Below are positions 44,715-55,011 of a stretch of DNA of 64,000 nucleotides, one piece after another. Numbering within the stretch: position 1 is the stretch's first letter; the number at the start of each line of letters is the position of its first letter. The stretch is taken from NCBI RefSeq assembly GCF_010093205.1, contig NZ_PDWN01000002.1, positions 248,001-312,000 on the forward strand, written 5' to 3'. Position numbers and translations under genes: made by a program. Under the pieces are notes generated by a model, which did no database searches, was not told where the DNA came from, and saw only the letters and a program-made list of their open reading frames with translations. This DNA comes from Pseudoxanthomonas daejeonensis. Its GTDB lineage: Bacteria > Pseudomonadota > Gammaproteobacteria > Xanthomonadales > Xanthomonadaceae.

Positions 44715-46247
44715 TTACAGCCCCTTCGCCGCCTGCGCCACCGCGCGGAACAACGCGCGACCCTTGTTCATCGTCTCGTCCCATTCCTTCTGCGGGTCGG
44801 AGTCGTAGACGATGCCGGCCCCGGCCTGCACGTGCAGGCGGCCGTCCTTGATCACCGCGGTGCGGATGGCGATCGCAGTGTCGGCGTCGCCGTGCCAGCC
44901 GATGTAACCGATGCTGCCGGCATAGACATTGCGCTTGATCGGCTCAAGTTCGCGGATCACTTCCAGCGCGCGGATCTTCGGCGCGCCGCTGACCGTGCCG
45001 GCCGGGAACGTCGCGCGCAGCACGTCGGCATAGCTCAGGCCCGGCAGCAGTTTTCCGGTGACTTCGCTGACGATGTGCATGACATGGCTGTAGCGTTCGA
45101 TCACGAAGCGCTCGCCGACCTCGACGCTGCCGGCCTCCGAGACGCGACCGACGTCGTTGCGGCCCAGGTCGATCAGCATCAGGTGCTCGGCGCGCTCCTT
45201 CGGATCGGCGAGCAGGTCCTGCTCCAGCGCCAGGTCCTCGGCCGGGGTGGCGCCGCGCGGGCGGGTGCCGGCGATCGGGCGCACGGTCACTTCCTCGCCC
45301 TGCTGGCGGACCAGGATCTCCGGCGAGGAGCCCACCACCTGCACCTCGCCGGTATCGAGGAAGTACATGTAGGGCGACGGGTTCAGCGCGCGCAGCGCGC
45401 GGTACACGTCCACCGGCCGGGCGTTGAACGGCACGCTCAGGCGCTGGCTCAGCACCACCTGGAACACGTCGCCGGAACGGATGTATTCCTTCGACTTCTC
45501 CACCGCCTCGATGAAGCCTTCGCGGGTGAAGCCGGAGACGAAGTGGCTCTCGTCGAGCACGTCGCGGCTGAGCGGCACCGGATAGCTGCCCGGCTGGCGC
45601 AGCTTGTCGACCAGACCGTCCAGTCGCGCCTGCGCGCCATCCCAGGACCCTTCCTCGCGCGGGTCGGCATGCACCACCAGGTACAGCCGGCCCTTGAGGT
45701 TGTCGAACACGGCCAGCTCTTCGGACAGCATCAGGTAGATGTCCGGCGTGCCCAGTTCGTCGCGCTTGTCGCCGCCGGCCAGGCGCGGCTCGATGTAGCC
45801 GATGCACTCGAAGCCGAACCAGCCCACCAGGCCGCCGGTGAAACCGGGCAGGCCTTCCAGCTTCGGAACCGAGTACGACGCACGCAGCGCCTCGACCTCG
45901 GCGAACGGATCGGCGACTTCGCGCGATTCCACGACCTGGCCGTGCTCGCGCACCTCCATCGTGTGTCCGCGAAAAGCGATCGTGCGTTTCGCCGGCAGTC
46001 CGATGATCGAATAGCGGCCGAAGCGCTCGCCACCTTCCACCGATTCGAGCAGGTAGGTATGCGGGGCGTCGGCGAGCTTCAGGTAGACCGACAGCGGCGT
46101 GTCCAGGTCGGACAGCACCTCGCGGGTGACGGGGATGCGCACGTTGGCGCCGGGCGAATCGATGCCGGGCGCGTGGCCGTCAGCGGCGTACTGCTTGAAG
46201 TGTTCGGGCGTGACCAAGGCGGGCTTCCTTCCGGCGGATCGGGGCAT
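44715..46247 (-). CDS. trpE: Anthranilate synthase component I
   Basis: A chorismate-utilising enzyme of about 510 residues that makes anthranilate, the first step of tryptophan synthesis. The feedback motif LLES (in [17 protein letters not shown]) is intact, so inhibition by tryptophan is expected. The catalytic core shows [29 protein letters not shown] and [14 protein letters not shown]. Of several in-frame Met codons the one at 46247 is preferred by length, but no ribosome-binding site decides it. I see no leader peptide or attenuator in the 159 bp before it. Confidence 0.94.
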   Translation of the reverse strand: MPRSAGRKPALVTPEHFKQYAADGHAPGIDSPGANVRIPVTREVLSDLDTPLSVYLKLADAPHTYLLESVEGGERFGRYSIIGLPAKRTIAFRGHTMEVREHGQVVESREVADPFAEVEALRASYSVPKLEGLPGFTGGLVGWFGFECIGYIEPRLAGGDKRDELGTPDIYLMLSEELAVFDNLKGRLYLVVHADPREEGSWDGAQARLDGLVDKLRQPGSYPVPLSRDVLDESHFVSGFTREGFIEAVEKSKEYIRSGDVFQVVLSQRLSVPFNARPVDVYRALRALNPSPYMYFLDTGEVQVVGSSPEILVRQQGEEVTVRPIAGTRPRGATPAEDLALEQDLLADPKERAEHLMLIDLGRNDVGRVSEAGSVEVGERFVIERYSHVMHIVSEVTGKLLPGLSYADVLRATFPAGTVSGAPKIRALEVIRELEPIKRNVYAGSIGYIGWHGDADTAIAIRTAVIKDGRLHVQAGAGIVYDSDPQKEWDETMNKGRALFRAVAQAAKGL

Positions 46248-46406
46248 GGCTATCGACGGCAACAGGCCGCCATCGCCAGCACCCGGGCGCGGAGGAAAGG
46301 TGGAGCCTGATCGTCTGGCCGAACATGCCGCCAACTTTAACCGCATCGGCCTGCGCATGCAGCCGTTGCAGCGGGAACCTGTGCGCGCGCGGCGACGCCG
46401 CGCCGG

Positions 46407-47390
46407 TCAGGCCGGCGGCGAAAGCAGCGGGCAGTCGGCCGGCAGGTGCATGCGCACGCGCGCCGGCATGCACTCGACGCGGAAGCGGCGGGCTTCCACC
46501 GGTTCCCCATCCAGGTTCAGGGTCATCGTCCCCTGCAGCGATTCCACCTCCACCCATGGCAGGCGCGCGCGCTCGGCACTGCGTTCCAGCGCGGCGTTCT
46601 GGCCATCCTTGACCAGGGTGCCCAGCGTGGCCAGCAGTTCTCCCGACAGCTCCGGGATCACGGTCACGTCGAGCAGGCCGTCGTCCGCCAGCGCTTCCGG
46701 GCACAGGGGCTGGCCACCGCCGGCCTGGCGCCCGTTGCCCAGGCCCAGTGCGATCAGCCCGCCCTCCCATGCGAAGCCCGGCCCGCGCAGCCGCACCGGC
46801 AGCGGCTCGATGCGGCCCACTTTCGAGATCCCGGTGAGCACGTAGGCCAGGCCGCCGAGCAGCTTCTTCAGGCCTTCGTCGGTCTCGACGGTGACCTGCG
46901 TGCCGAAGCCGCCACTGGCCAGGTTGGCGCACCAGTGTTCTTCGCCGTCCGCCTCGATCCGGAGCAGGTCGAGCGCCTGCGCCGGTTCGGCCGCCACCAG
47001 TTCCAGCGCCTCCAGCGGCGCGGAAGGCAGGCCGGCGGCGGTCGCGAAATCGTTGGCCGTTCCCAGCGGCAGCAGGCCCAGGGTCGGCAGCGTGTTGGCG
47101 GGCTGGCCGCGCCGGGCCAGGGCCGCTGCGACCTCGCTGAGGGTGCCATCGCCACCGGCGGCCACCAAGGTCGCGGCACCGGCGGCGAGCGCGTCATCGA
47201 CCCAGCGCGCGGCGTCGCCGTTTTCCCAGGTCACCCGCACCTGCAGGGGCAGGCCGCGCATGCGCTGCGTTGCAACCGCCTCACGCACCGCGTCATCGCC
47301 AGCGGACTTGCCGTTGAGGATCAGCCATGTGGAAGCTGCGGCATCAGGAGTCGGCGGCATGCGGGCGGGCTCGTGGGAGGGGAGATGCAT
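46407..47390 (-). CDS. Diacylglycerol/lipid kinase (YegS family)
   Basis: A 327-residue lipid kinase of the DAGK catalytic fold. The nucleotide loop is [14 protein letters not shown] (about 73-86) and [13 protein letters not shown] (about 104-116); the C-terminal beta-sandwich holds [11 protein letters not shown]. coli YegS phosphorylates phosphatidylglycerol in vitro; the natural substrate is unknown. The start may be 47390 or, eleven codons in, 47360; neither has a clear ribosome-binding site. The 252 bp upstream of it contain nothing I recognise. Confidence 0.88.
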   Translation of the reverse strand: MHLPSHEPARMPPTPDAAASTWLILNGKSAGDDAVREAVATQRMRGLPLQVRVTWENGDAARWVDDALAAGAATLVAAGGDGTLSEVAAALARRGQPANTLPTLGLLPLGTANDFATAAGLPSAPLEALELVAAEPAQALDLLRIEADGEEHWCANLASGGFGTQVTVETDEGLKKLLGGLAYVLTGISKVGRIEPLPVRLRGPGFAWEGGLIALGLGNGRQAGGGQPLCPEALADDGLLDVTVIPELSGELLATLGTLVKDGQNAALERSAERARLPWVEVESLQGTMTLNLDGEPVEARRFRVECMPARVRMHLPADCPLLSPPA

Positions 47391-47642
47391 CGGCGGCTCA
47401 CGCTAGCAATCGCCACGGCGGTCCCGCGTGAACCGCATCGGAGCCGATCCGGCAACCGATCGGACTCCCCCTCGCGGACCGCTCCGTGCCACGGATGCGG
47501 TCACCACCCTGTCATCGTGTCCCACCAGCATCGAAGGCCATGGCAGGGACGACGGGCGGAGGCGGGATTGCCTCCAGGGCGGCAGGGGCCGGTCGCGCGT
47601 GGAGGCGCTCCGGCCAGCGGCCAGCAAGGCCGAACCGCCGGA

Positions 47643-48329
47643 TCAGCCGCGCGTGGCGGCCACCGCCGCCTTCATCCGGCCGACCATCCCGGCGTAGTTC
47701 TCGCGGGTGCGCGGCGCGGTGAAGATCGCCGAGCCGGCGACGAAGGTGTCGGCACCCGCGGCCGCGATCTCGGCGATGTTGTCGGCCTTGACCCCGCCGT
47801 CGATCTCCAGCCGGATCGGCTTGCCGGTCTTGTCGATCATCGCCCGCACCGCGCGCAGCTTGTCCAGCGTCGACGGGATGAACGCCTGCCCGCCGAAGCC
47901 CGGGTTGACCGACATCAGCAGGACCAGGTCCAGGTCGTCCAGCACCCAGTCCAGCACTTCGACCGGCGTGGCCGGGTTGAGCACGAGCCCGGCCTGGCAG
48001 CCGTGCGACTTGATCAGCTGGACGGTGCGATGCACGTGCCGGCTGGCCTCGGGGTGGAAGCTGATGATCGTCGCCCCGGCTTCGGCAAAGTCGGGGACGA
48101 TCCGGTCCACCGGCTCGACCATCAGGTGCACGTCGATCGGCGCGGTGACGCCATGCTTGCGCAACGCCTGGCAGACCATCGGGCCGATCGTCAGGTTCGG
48201 CACGTAGTGGTTGTCCATCACGTCGAAGTGGACCCAGTCGGCGCCGGCCGCCAGCACATTGTCCACTTCCTCGCCCAGGCGGGCGAAGTCGGCCGAGAGG
48301 ATCGAGGGGGCGATGACGGTGGGCTGCAT
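47643..48329 (-). CDS. rpe: Ribulose-phosphate 3-epimerase
   Basis: A 228-residue TIM-barrel enzyme that interconverts ribulose-5-phosphate and xylulose-5-phosphate. Active-site residues lie in [13 protein letters not shown] (Ser, Asp), [36 protein letters not shown] and LEIDGGV. The size is normal. The open frame continues more than 600 codons upstream, but there it is antisense to other genes; the ATG at 48329 is the family start. The J-domain gene lies upstream on the same strand. Confidence 0.95.
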   Translation of the reverse strand: MQPTVIAPSILSADFARLGEEVDNVLAAGADWVHFDVMDNHYVPNLTIGPMVCQALRKHGVTAPIDVHLMVEPVDRIVPDFAEAGATIISFHPEASRHVHRTVQLIKSHGCQAGLVLNPATPVEVLDWVLDDLDLVLLMSVNPGFGGQAFIPSTLDKLRAVRAMIDKTGKPIRLEIDGGVKADNIAEIAAAGADTFVAGSAIFTAPRTRENYAGMVGRMKAAVAATRG

Positions 48330-48394
48330 GGTCGGCTCGCGGAGTTGCGGAATCTGGCGACGGGAACTCTGACGACGGGAACTAAGGGTCCGCC

Positions 48395-48730
48395 TCAGCG
48401 ACGGCGCAACACGCGGATCCGGTCGTAGGCGGCGTTGATCGCACGCGCGCGCTTCTCGGCCTGCTCGCGCAGCTCCGGCGCCGCGCCGGCGACCTTGTCG
48501 GGGTGGTACTGCGACATCAGGCGGCGGTAGGCCTGGTCGATCTCCGCGTCGCTGGCGTCGGAGGTGAGGTCCAGTTCGGCGTAGGGATTCTCGCGCGCAC
48601 GCAGGCGGAACCAGTCGCGGTCGAAGGCATGGCCGATCAGCAGTCCGACCACCGCGCCGAACAGCGGATTGGGGCGGAACAGCAGCGCGCCGGCGATCAG
48701 GCCCAGCAGTTTTCCGTACCAGCGGTTCAT
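48395..48730 (-). CDS. Small membrane-anchored J-domain protein
   Basis: A 111-residue protein with an N-terminal hydrophobic segment (about 6-34, rich in Gly) and a C-terminal J domain (about 48-108) that contains the HPD motif at 76-78 ([10 protein letters not shown]). The plan is that of E. coli DjlA without the central TerB-like domain. It should recruit DnaK to the inner membrane. It sits between rpe and the divergent purC with no functional link evident. Confidence 0.85.
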   Translation of the reverse strand: MNRWYGKLLGLIAGALLFRPNPLFGAVVGLLIGHAFDRDWFRLRARENPYAELDLTSDASDAEIDQAYRRLMSQYHPDKVAGAAPELREQAEKRARAINAAYDRIRVLRRR

Positions 48731-48872
48731 CCGGTGGGTGTGCCCAGGGCCAATACATGCGGAGCGGCAATTCTACGGCACAGCGAACCCCGCTCGCCGT
48801 ACACTGTGCGGCCGGTTGTCGCCCGGCGCGGCCGGGACGCCCCAAGCCACTGTGCCCGCCCCGGAGACCGCG

Positions 48873-49826
48873 TTGTCCACGACCCTGCTCCAGTCCGACC
48901 TGCCCGGCCTGCCGCTGCGCCATCGCGGCAAGGTGCGCGACGTCTTCGACCTGCCCCGCGAAGCCATTCCCGAAGCGGCGCTGGCCGCTGCCGGCCAGGA
49001 TGGCAGCTCGCCCGACGGCTACCTGCTGATGGTCGCCACCGACCGGCTGTCCGCGTTCGACGTGGTCCTGCCCGACCCGATCCCCGGCAAGGGCGAGATG
49101 CTGTGCCAGATCTCCAACTTCTGGTTCGGCAAGACCGCGCACCTGATGCCCAACCACCTGACCGGCATCGACGTGGCTTCGGTCCTGCCCGCCGGCGTGG
49201 ACGCCGGGCTGTACGCCAGGCGCGCAGTGGTCTCGAAGAAGCTCAAGCCCGTGCCGGTGGAGGCGATCGCCCGCGGCTACCTCATCGGCAGCGGCTGGAA
49301 GGATTACCAGCGCACCGGCCAGGTCAGCGGTATTGCCCTGCCCGACGGCCTGCGCCAGGCCGAGCAGCTGCCCGAGCCGATCTTCACACCCTCGACCAAG
49401 GCCGCCGTCGGCGACCACGACGAGAACATCGACTTCGACGCGATGGTGCGCGTGGTCGGTGGCGAACTGGCCGAGCGCGTGCGCGACGCGACCCTGCGCC
49501 TGTACCGCTACGCCGCCGCCTACGCGGCCGAGCGCGGCATCCTGCTGGCCGACACCAAGTTCGAGTTCGGCACCGACGTCGATGGCCGCCTGTACATCAT
49601 GGACGAGATGCTGACCCCGGATTCCTCGCGCTACTGGCCGGCCGACGAGTACCGGGTCGGCACCAGCCCGCCCAGCTACGACAAGCAGATCGTCCGCGAC
49701 CACCTGGAGACGCTGGACTGGGACAAGACCCCACCGGGCCCGAAGCTGCCGGCCGAGGTGATCGAGCGCACCCGCGCGCGCTACGCCGAGGCTTTGCAGA
49801 AGCTGGCGGGCATCAGCGTCGACTGA
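48873..49826 (+). CDS. purC: SAICAR synthetase (phosphoribosylaminoimidazole-succinocarboxamide synthase)
   Basis: A 317-residue enzyme that ligates aspartate to CAIR in purine synthesis. [51 protein letters not shown] and [13 protein letters not shown] are the family motifs. The length is that of the longer, yeast-like PurC of Xanthomonads. It starts with TTG at 48873: GGAG lies seven bases upstream and the sequence then begins [19 protein letters not shown] as in relatives. A GTG at 48852 is in frame but has no such signal. TACACT at 48800 is a likely -10. Confidence 0.94.
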   Translation: MSTTLLQSDLPGLPLRHRGKVRDVFDLPREAIPEAALAAAGQDGSSPDGYLLMVATDRLSAFDVVLPDPIPGKGEMLCQISNFWFGKTAHLMPNHLTGIDVASVLPAGVDAGLYARRAVVSKKLKPVPVEAIARGYLIGSGWKDYQRTGQVSGIALPDGLRQAEQLPEPIFTPSTKAAVGDHDENIDFDAMVRVVGGELAERVRDATLRLYRYAAAYAAERGILLADTKFEFGTDVDGRLYIMDEMLTPDSSRYWPADEYRVGTSPPSYDKQIVRDHLETLDWDKTPPGPKLPAEVIERTRARYAEALQKLAGISVD

Positions 49827-49967
49827 GTCCAGGCCCGGGGCCCACCGGGTCCGTTCCCCGCGGCGCCGCGTCCGTGCCGGAAAAGGCGACCGCGCGCCGG
49901 CGCCGTGGCATGGATGTCCTCGCGGGGGGCCGGGGGTTATCCTCACCCGAATCCTGGGAGGGAACCG

Positions 49968-50450
49968 ATGAACGCGACAATGCCGATGCGGCCGATCGAC
50001 CGCTATTTCGCCAGTTACTCCGACGACCATCGCAATGTGCTCAACCAGCGCATCCATGTGGTCGCCGTGCCGGCGATCCTGTGGTCGGTCGTGGCGCTGA
50101 TCTGGTGCATCCCGACCTTCGGCACGTGGATGAAGACCGGGATCTGGGCCGCGCTGGCGATGTTCTTCGCCTGGATGTTCTATTACCGGATGTCGCGCCC
50201 GCTCGGGCTGGGCATGTTGGCGGTGTTCTTCTTCTGCGGCTGCCTGTGCCGCCTGGTCGAGATGCGCTTCGGCCTGGCCGCGCTGCTGTGGTCGGCGGTG
50301 ACCGTGTTCGTCGTCGCCTGGATCGCCCAGTTCATCGGCCACAAGTTCGAAGGCCGCAAGCCGAGCTTCCTGACCGACCTGGTCTACCTGCTGGTCGGAC
50401 CGGCCTGGGTGCTGGCCAAGCTGTACCGCGTCCTCGGCTGGAAGTACTGA
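49968..50450 (+). CDS. DUF962 / Mpo1-like membrane protein
   Basis: A 160-residue protein with four membrane helices and the family histidines in [13 protein letters not shown] (about 24-36) and [13 protein letters not shown]. Yeast Mpo1, the best-known member, is an iron-dependent dioxygenase that shortens 2-hydroxy fatty acids. A lipid-oxidation role here is inferred from the conserved histidines only. GGGAGG eight bases upstream sets the start. A REP pair follows the gene. Confidence 0.84.
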   Translation: MNATMPMRPIDRYFASYSDDHRNVLNQRIHVVAVPAILWSVVALIWCIPTFGTWMKTGIWAALAMFFAWMFYYRMSRPLGLGMLAVFFFCGCLCRLVEMRFGLAALLWSAVTVFVVAWIAQFIGHKFEGRKPSFLTDLVYLLVGPAWVLAKLYRVLGWKY

Positions 50451-50470
50451 GGGCGCGCGCCCTTCCGCCG

Positions 50471-50565
50471 GTGCAGGAGCCGGATCCAGCCGGCGACACG
50501 GGTATCGGAATGGCGGGCGTCGCCAGTGCGAAGGCGTCAGGCCGCCGGCTGAAATCGGCCCCTAC
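50471..50565. repeat. Inverted REP pair between convergent genes
   Basis: A left unit GTGCAGGAGCCGGATCCAGC (50471-50490, continuing CGGCGACAC) faces a right unit that on the minus strand reads GTAGGGGCCGATTTCAGCCG (from 50565). The GTAG of the right unit contains the TAG stop codon of the SDR gene. The left head has decayed from GTAG. Confidence 0.65.
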
Positions 50566-51461
50566 GAAGGCGGGGCGAACATGTCCGCGGTGGGGTTGAA
50601 GCCCCGCGGGGTGTAATCCAGCTCGCGCCGCGCCAGCGCCGCGTCGAATACGAGATCTTCCCGCAGCCGGGCCAATACCGCCGGGCCCGCGTCGTGCACG
50701 CCCAGCCGGCGCGCCAGGCGCGCCGCCAAGGCGAACATCGGCCCCGGCAGCAGCAGCAAGCGTGCCCGAGGCTGCGAGGTCGCCAGCACCCGCGCGACCA
50801 TGTCGCGATAGGCCAGCGTCTCGCCACCTGGCAGGTCGTAGGCGCGCATGCCGTCGTCGATCCGCGCCAGCGCCGCCACGGCCGCGGCCGCCAGGTCGTC
50901 GACGTGCACCGGCTGGCGCAGGCCCCGGGCATCCCGGGGCAGCGCGAAGAAGCCGCGGCGACGCGCCAGCGACGCGATGCGGCTCAGGTTGCGATCGCTG
51001 CCGGCACCGTAGACCAGCGTCGGGCGCAGCAGCGTGGCGGCCGCGCCACGTGCGATGGCGTTGTCGGCCACCCGCTGTTCGCCCTCGCGCAGGCGCGCGG
51101 CGAGGTCGCGTTCGGCCGCATCCGGCGAATCCCCCTTGACGTGCACGCTGGTCGAGCCGAATGCGACCACCCGGGCCTGCCCGGTCGACGCACGCGCGTA
51201 CCAGTGCGAGAACAGGTCCAGTGGCCCGCAGCTGAGGATCGCGTCGAAGCCCGCGCCGCTGCCGGCTTCGTTCGGCAAGGTGCCGTGCCGCCATTCCACG
51301 CCGTGCTGCGAGGGCCTGGTGTCGCGCGACAGCGCCACCACCTGCCAGCCCCGCGCCACCAGCAGCGCCACGACACGCCGGCCGATCTGCCCGCTGGCAC
51401 CGAACAGCAGCGCGCGCGGCGGCGCGGCGCCGGGTTCGGGAGGGTTGGCTGCGGAGATCAT
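50562..51461 (-). CDS. NAD(P)-dependent epimerase/dehydratase family protein (SDR)
   Basis: A 299-residue extended-type short-chain dehydrogenase. The Rossmann motif LLFGASGQIGRRV (18-30) is the atypical GxxGxxG form; FGSTSVHVKGD and RPTLVYGAGSDRN follow at the usual places, while the YxxxK catalytic pair is not in its normal form, so it may bind nucleotide without classical dehydrogenase activity. No pathway partner is adjacent. Its TAG stop is part of a REP element. Confidence 0.8.
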   Translation of the reverse strand: MISAANPPEPGAAPPRALLFGASGQIGRRVVALLVARGWQVVALSRDTRPSQHGVEWRHGTLPNEAGSGAGFDAILSCGPLDLFSHWYARASTGQARVVAFGSTSVHVKGDSPDAAERDLAARLREGEQRVADNAIARGAAATLLRPTLVYGAGSDRNLSRIASLARRRGFFALPRDARGLRQPVHVDDLAAAAVAALARIDDGMRAYDLPGGETLAYRDMVARVLATSQPRARLLLLPGPMFALAARLARRLGVHDAGPAVLARLREDLVFDAALARRELDYTPRGFNPTADMFAPPS

Positions 51462-51653
51462 GGGCTACAGGATAGCCACCCGCGTCCTCGCTGGAGGATG
51501 GGACGCCAGTCATGGCTCCATCGATCACGGTCCCCGCACGCGCGATATGCCGGCATGCGTGAGCCTCGCGCGCATGCCGCATCGCACGCCGATGCATCTT
51601 TTGGATGACGCAACTTCACATTTCCGCGGTTCCGGCGGCGTGGAACCGGCTGT

Positions 51654-51659
51654 TACACT
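51654..51659 (+). promoter_or_regulatory. Candidate -10 box of the mrp operon
   Basis: TACACT, 33 bp before the ATG of mrpA, is the best -10 in the 231-bp upstream gap. The -35 is poor. Nothing else is recognised in this gap. Confidence 0.35.
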
Positions 51660-51692
51660 CCAACCTGTTCCACGCAGATCGATCCTGTTCGG

Positions 51693-54530
51693 ATGATCCC
51701 CTTCCTGGAAATCCTGCTCGCCCTGCCGTTCGTGGCGGCCGTGGCGATGGTCTTCATGCGCTCCCGCTCGCGCGGGCAGGTGGCATGGGTGGCCGCGGCC
51801 GCGCCATTGCTGGGGCTGCTGGTGCTGGCCTGGGCGACGCCTTCGGTGCTGCAGGGCTGGATCCTGCGCGCCGACCACGACTGGATCCCCCAGATCGGCC
51901 TGGATTTCCAGCTGCGCCTGGACGGCCTTGCGTGGATGTTCGCCGGCCTGGTGCTGGCGATCGGCGCGCTGGTGGTGATGTACGCGCACTACTACCTGGC
52001 CGAGGAGGACAGTGCGCCGCGCTTCTTCGGCTGCCTGCTGTTCTTCATGGGCTCGATGCTGGGCGTGGTGATCGCCGGCAACCTGCTCCTGCTGCTGGTG
52101 TTCTGGGAACTGACCAGCCTCAGCTCGTTCCTGCTGATCGGATTCTGGTACCGGCGCCAGGATGCGCGCGAAGGCGCGCGCATGGCGCTGGCGATCACCG
52201 GCGGCGGCGGCCTGGCGCTGCTGGGCGGCGTGCTGCTGATCGGGCGCATCGTCGGCAGCTACGACCTGGACACGGTGCTCGCTTCCGGCGACCTGATCCG
52301 CGGCAGCGAACTGTATCCGTGGGTGCTGGGCCTGGTCCTGGCCGGGATATTCACCAAGAGCGCGCAGTTCCCGCTGCATTTCTGGCTGCCGCATGCGATG
52401 GCCGCGCCAACCCCGGTCTCGGCCTACCTGCATTCGGCGACGATGGTGAAGGCCGGCGTGTTCCTGCTGGCGCGGCTGCATCCGGCGCTGGCCGGCACCG
52501 ACCTGTTCTTCTACGTGGTCAGCGGCATCGGCGCGATCACCCTGCTGCTGGGCGCGTGGTACGCGATCTTCCAGCACGACCTCAAGGGCCTGCTCGCGTA
52601 TTCGACGATCTCGCACCTGGGCCTGATCACCCTGCTGTTCGGCCTGTCCACGCCGATGGCGGTGGTCGCCGGCGTGTTCCACATCATCAACCACGCCACG
52701 TTCAAGGCCTCGCTGTTCATGGCCGCGGGCATCATCGACCACGAGACCGGCACCCGCGACATGCGCCGGCTGGGCAACCTGCGCCGCTACATGCCGTGGA
52801 CCAGCGCGCTGGCGATCACCGCGACGCTGGCGATGGCCGGCATCCCGCTGCTCAACGGCTTCCTGTCCAAGGAGATGTTCTTCACCGAGGCGCTGGACAT
52901 CGATGGCGACCGCAGCATGGCCATTGCGATCAGCGGGGCCGCGCTGCTGTACGCGGTGTTCGGCGTGGCCTACAGCCTGCGCTTCGTCCACGAGACCTTC
53001 TTCGGCGACGGCCCCCACGACCTGGACCGGGTGCCGCACGAGCCTCCGCGCTGGATGAAGATCCCGGTCGAGGTGCTGGTGCTGCTGTGCGTGGCAGTGG
53101 GCGTGTTCCCGGCCTGGACCGTGGCGCCGGTGCTGCATGCGGGTGCCTCGGCGATCCTGGGCAACGACATGCCGTCCTACAGCCTGGCCATCTGGCATGG
53201 CTTCAATGCCCCGTTGATGATGAGCATGGCCGGCACCGCGGGCGGCATCGCGTTGTACCTGGGGTTGCGCCGGCTGCTGGACCTGCACGCGATCGCGCGC
53301 CTGTCGTTCGGCCGCCGCCTGTTCCGCTGGAACATGGACGTGCTGCATGCGCTGGCCGAGCGCTTCACCTCGCGCATCGCCAACGGCAGCCTGCAGCGCA
53401 GCCTGGTGTGGCTGGTGCTGGCGGCGCTGGCCGCGGGCGCGGCGCCATTCCTGTCCGGTACGCATGCACCGCTGACGCTGCGCGCACCGCAGCCGATGCC
53501 TTTGCTGGGCTGGCTGTTGTGGCTGGTGCTGGTCGCCTGCGCGCTGTACACGGTCCGCACGTACCGGCAAAGGCTGCTGGCGCTGATCGTGCTCGGTGGC
53601 GCGGGACTGATGGTCAGCCTGGTGTTCGTGTTCCTGTCCGCACCCGACCTGGCCCTGACCCAGCTGCTGGTGGAAATGGTCAGCCTGGCCCTGCTGCTGC
53701 TCGGCCTGCACTACCTGCCACCGCGCTCGCCACCCGAACGCGCGCCACGCCGGCGCGCGCGCGACGTCGCCGTCGCCTTGGCCGCCGGACTGGGTATCGG
53801 CCTGCTGTCCTACGCGGTGATGACCCGTCCCCTCGGCGAGCCGGCAAGCCTGGAGATGCTGGCCCGCGCGCTGCCCGAAGCGTACGGCCGCAACGTGGTC
53901 AACGTGATCCTGGTCGACTTCCGCGGCTTCGATACCTTCGGCGAGATCACCGTGTTCGGCATCGCCGCGCTGATCGTGCACGCGCTGCTGCGGCGCGCGC
54001 GGCTGGCGCCGGAAAAGGTGATGTCGGGCCCGCCGATCAAGCTTCCCGTACCGGCCGACCTGGCCCAGCTGATGTTCCCGCTGACCCTGACCGTGTCGGT
54101 GTTCCTGTTCCTGCGCGGGCACAACGCGCCCGGCGGCGGCTTCATCGCCGGCCTGGTCCTGGCGGTGCCGCTGCTGATCCAGTACGTGATCCAGGGCGCG
54201 GCGTCGGTCGAATCGCGCTTCGGCTTCGACTACATCCGCTGCATTGGCGTCGGCCTGGTGGTGGCCGGGATCAGCGGCGCGGCCTCGATCCTGTTCGAAG
54301 TGGAGTTCCTCACCAGCGGCCACGTGGACCTTGACGTTCCCCTGGTCGGCGAGGTGCCGCTGGCCAGCGCGATCGGTTTTGACACCGGCGTGTACCTGGT
54401 GGTGTTCGGCGGGGCGATGCTGATCCTGTCGATGCTGGGCACGATCAAGCCTTCGCGCACGCTCGTGGCGCACCTGGGCGTGATGGAGACGGGCGACCGC
54501 TCCACCCGCACCGGGGAGTTGCGCCAATGA
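51693..54530 (+). CDS. mrpA: Mrp/Mnh cation antiporter subunit A fused to subunit B
   Basis: A 945-residue membrane protein. Residues 1-500 resemble the proton-pumping NuoL subunit, with the helix-breaking motifs HFWLPHAMAAPTPVSAYLHS and NHATFKASLFMAAG. A lateral helix region and an MbhD-like domain follow (about 600-700). The last 140 residues are an MrpB domain (FLFLRGHNAPGGGFIAGLV). The A-B fusion marks a group 2 operon, which has six instead of seven genes. The complex exchanges Na+ for H+ and keeps internal pH and Na+ in check. The gene opens a gapless series A-C-D-E-F-G. Confidence 0.93.
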   Translation: MIPFLEILLALPFVAAVAMVFMRSRSRGQVAWVAAAAPLLGLLVLAWATPSVLQGWILRADHDWIPQIGLDFQLRLDGLAWMFAGLVLAIGALVVMYAHYYLAEEDSAPRFFGCLLFFMGSMLGVVIAGNLLLLLVFWELTSLSSFLLIGFWYRRQDAREGARMALAITGGGGLALLGGVLLIGRIVGSYDLDTVLASGDLIRGSELYPWVLGLVLAGIFTKSAQFPLHFWLPHAMAAPTPVSAYLHSATMVKAGVFLLARLHPALAGTDLFFYVVSGIGAITLLLGAWYAIFQHDLKGLLAYSTISHLGLITLLFGLSTPMAVVAGVFHIINHATFKASLFMAAGIIDHETGTRDMRRLGNLRRYMPWTSALAITATLAMAGIPLLNGFLSKEMFFTEALDIDGDRSMAIAISGAALLYAVFGVAYSLRFVHETFFGDGPHDLDRVPHEPPRWMKIPVEVLVLLCVAVGVFPAWTVAPVLHAGASAILGNDMPSYSLAIWHGFNAPLMMSMAGTAGGIALYLGLRRLLDLHAIARLSFGRRLFRWNMDVLHALAERFTSRIANGSLQRSLVWLVLAALAAGAAPFLSGTHAPLTLRAPQPMPLLGWLLWLVLVACALYTVRTYRQRLLALIVLGGAGLMVSLVFVFLSAPDLALTQLLVEMVSLALLLLGLHYLPPRSPPERAPRRRARDVAVALAAGLGIGLLSYAVMTRPLGEPASLEMLARALPEAYGRNVVNVILVDFRGFDTFGEITVFGIAALIVHALLRRARLAPEKVMSGPPIKLPVPADLAQLMFPLTLTVSVFLFLRGHNAPGGGFIAGLVLAVPLLIQYVIQGAASVESRFGFDYIRCIGVGLVVAGISGAASILFEVEFLTSGHVDLDVPLVGEVPLASAIGFDTGVYLVVFGGAMLILSMLGTIKPSRTLVAHLGVMETGDRSTRTGELRQ

Positions 54531-54552
54531 GCAAGCCCATGGAGGTGCCCTG

Positions 54553-55011
54553 ATGGAACTGGCGATGGCGAGTGCGATCGGCATCCTCACCGCCGCGGGC
54601 GTGTACCTGCTGCTGCGGGCGCGCAGCTTCGACGTGATCCTGGGCCTGACCCTGCTCTCGTACGCGACCAACCTGCTGATCTTCGCCGGCGGCCGGCTGG
54701 TGGCCGGCAAGCCACCGGTGCTGCGCGATGGCGTCGCCCCGGATCTGGCCCACTACACCGACCCGTTGCCCCAGGCGCTGGTGCTGACCGCGATCGTGAT
54801 CGCCTTCGCGATGACCGCGGTGAGTATTGTCATCGCCATCCGCAGCCGCGCCGACAACGACAGCGACCACGTCGACGGCAGCCGCGCCCAGCGCGAGTTC
54901 CAGCGCAACGAGTTGCGCAGGCACCAGCAGGCGCGTGGCCAGGCGCCCGATTCCCGCCATGGCGAGGGCGCCGGCACCCGCGACGCCGACGCACAGGACG
55001 ACGACGCATGA
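54553..55011 (+). CDS. mrpC: Mrp/Mnh antiporter subunit C
   Basis: A 152-residue NuoK-like subunit with three membrane helices (about 4-24, 30-48, 76-100) and the family segment GLTLLSYATNLLIFAGG. The last 45 residues are a hydrophilic, Arg/Asp-rich tail that goes beyond the usual length and probably lies in the cytosol. GGAGGT precedes the ATG. The stop overlaps the start of mrpD as ATGA. Confidence 0.9.
   Translation: MELAMASAIGILTAAGVYLLLRARSFDVILGLTLLSYATNLLIFAGGRLVAGKPPVLRDGVAPDLAHYTDPLPQALVLTAIVIAFAMTAVSIVIAIRSRADNDSDHVDGSRAQREFQRNELRRHQQARGQAPDSRHGEGAGTRDADAQDDDA

Noticed and set aside
47391-47642. Possible regulatory RNA between the lipid kinase gene and rpe.
   Set aside because: No conserved motif, strong hairpin or promoter could be pointed to.
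48330-50342. Upstream extension of the rpe frame by 671 codons.
   Set aside because: It crosses the J-domain, purC and DUF962 genes in antisense or other frames; the family start of Rpe is at 48329.
51525-54710. An open frame of 1061 codons on the minus strand, rich in Gln, His and Arg.
   Set aside because: Antisense to mrpA; composition is what the complement of membrane-protein codons gives.
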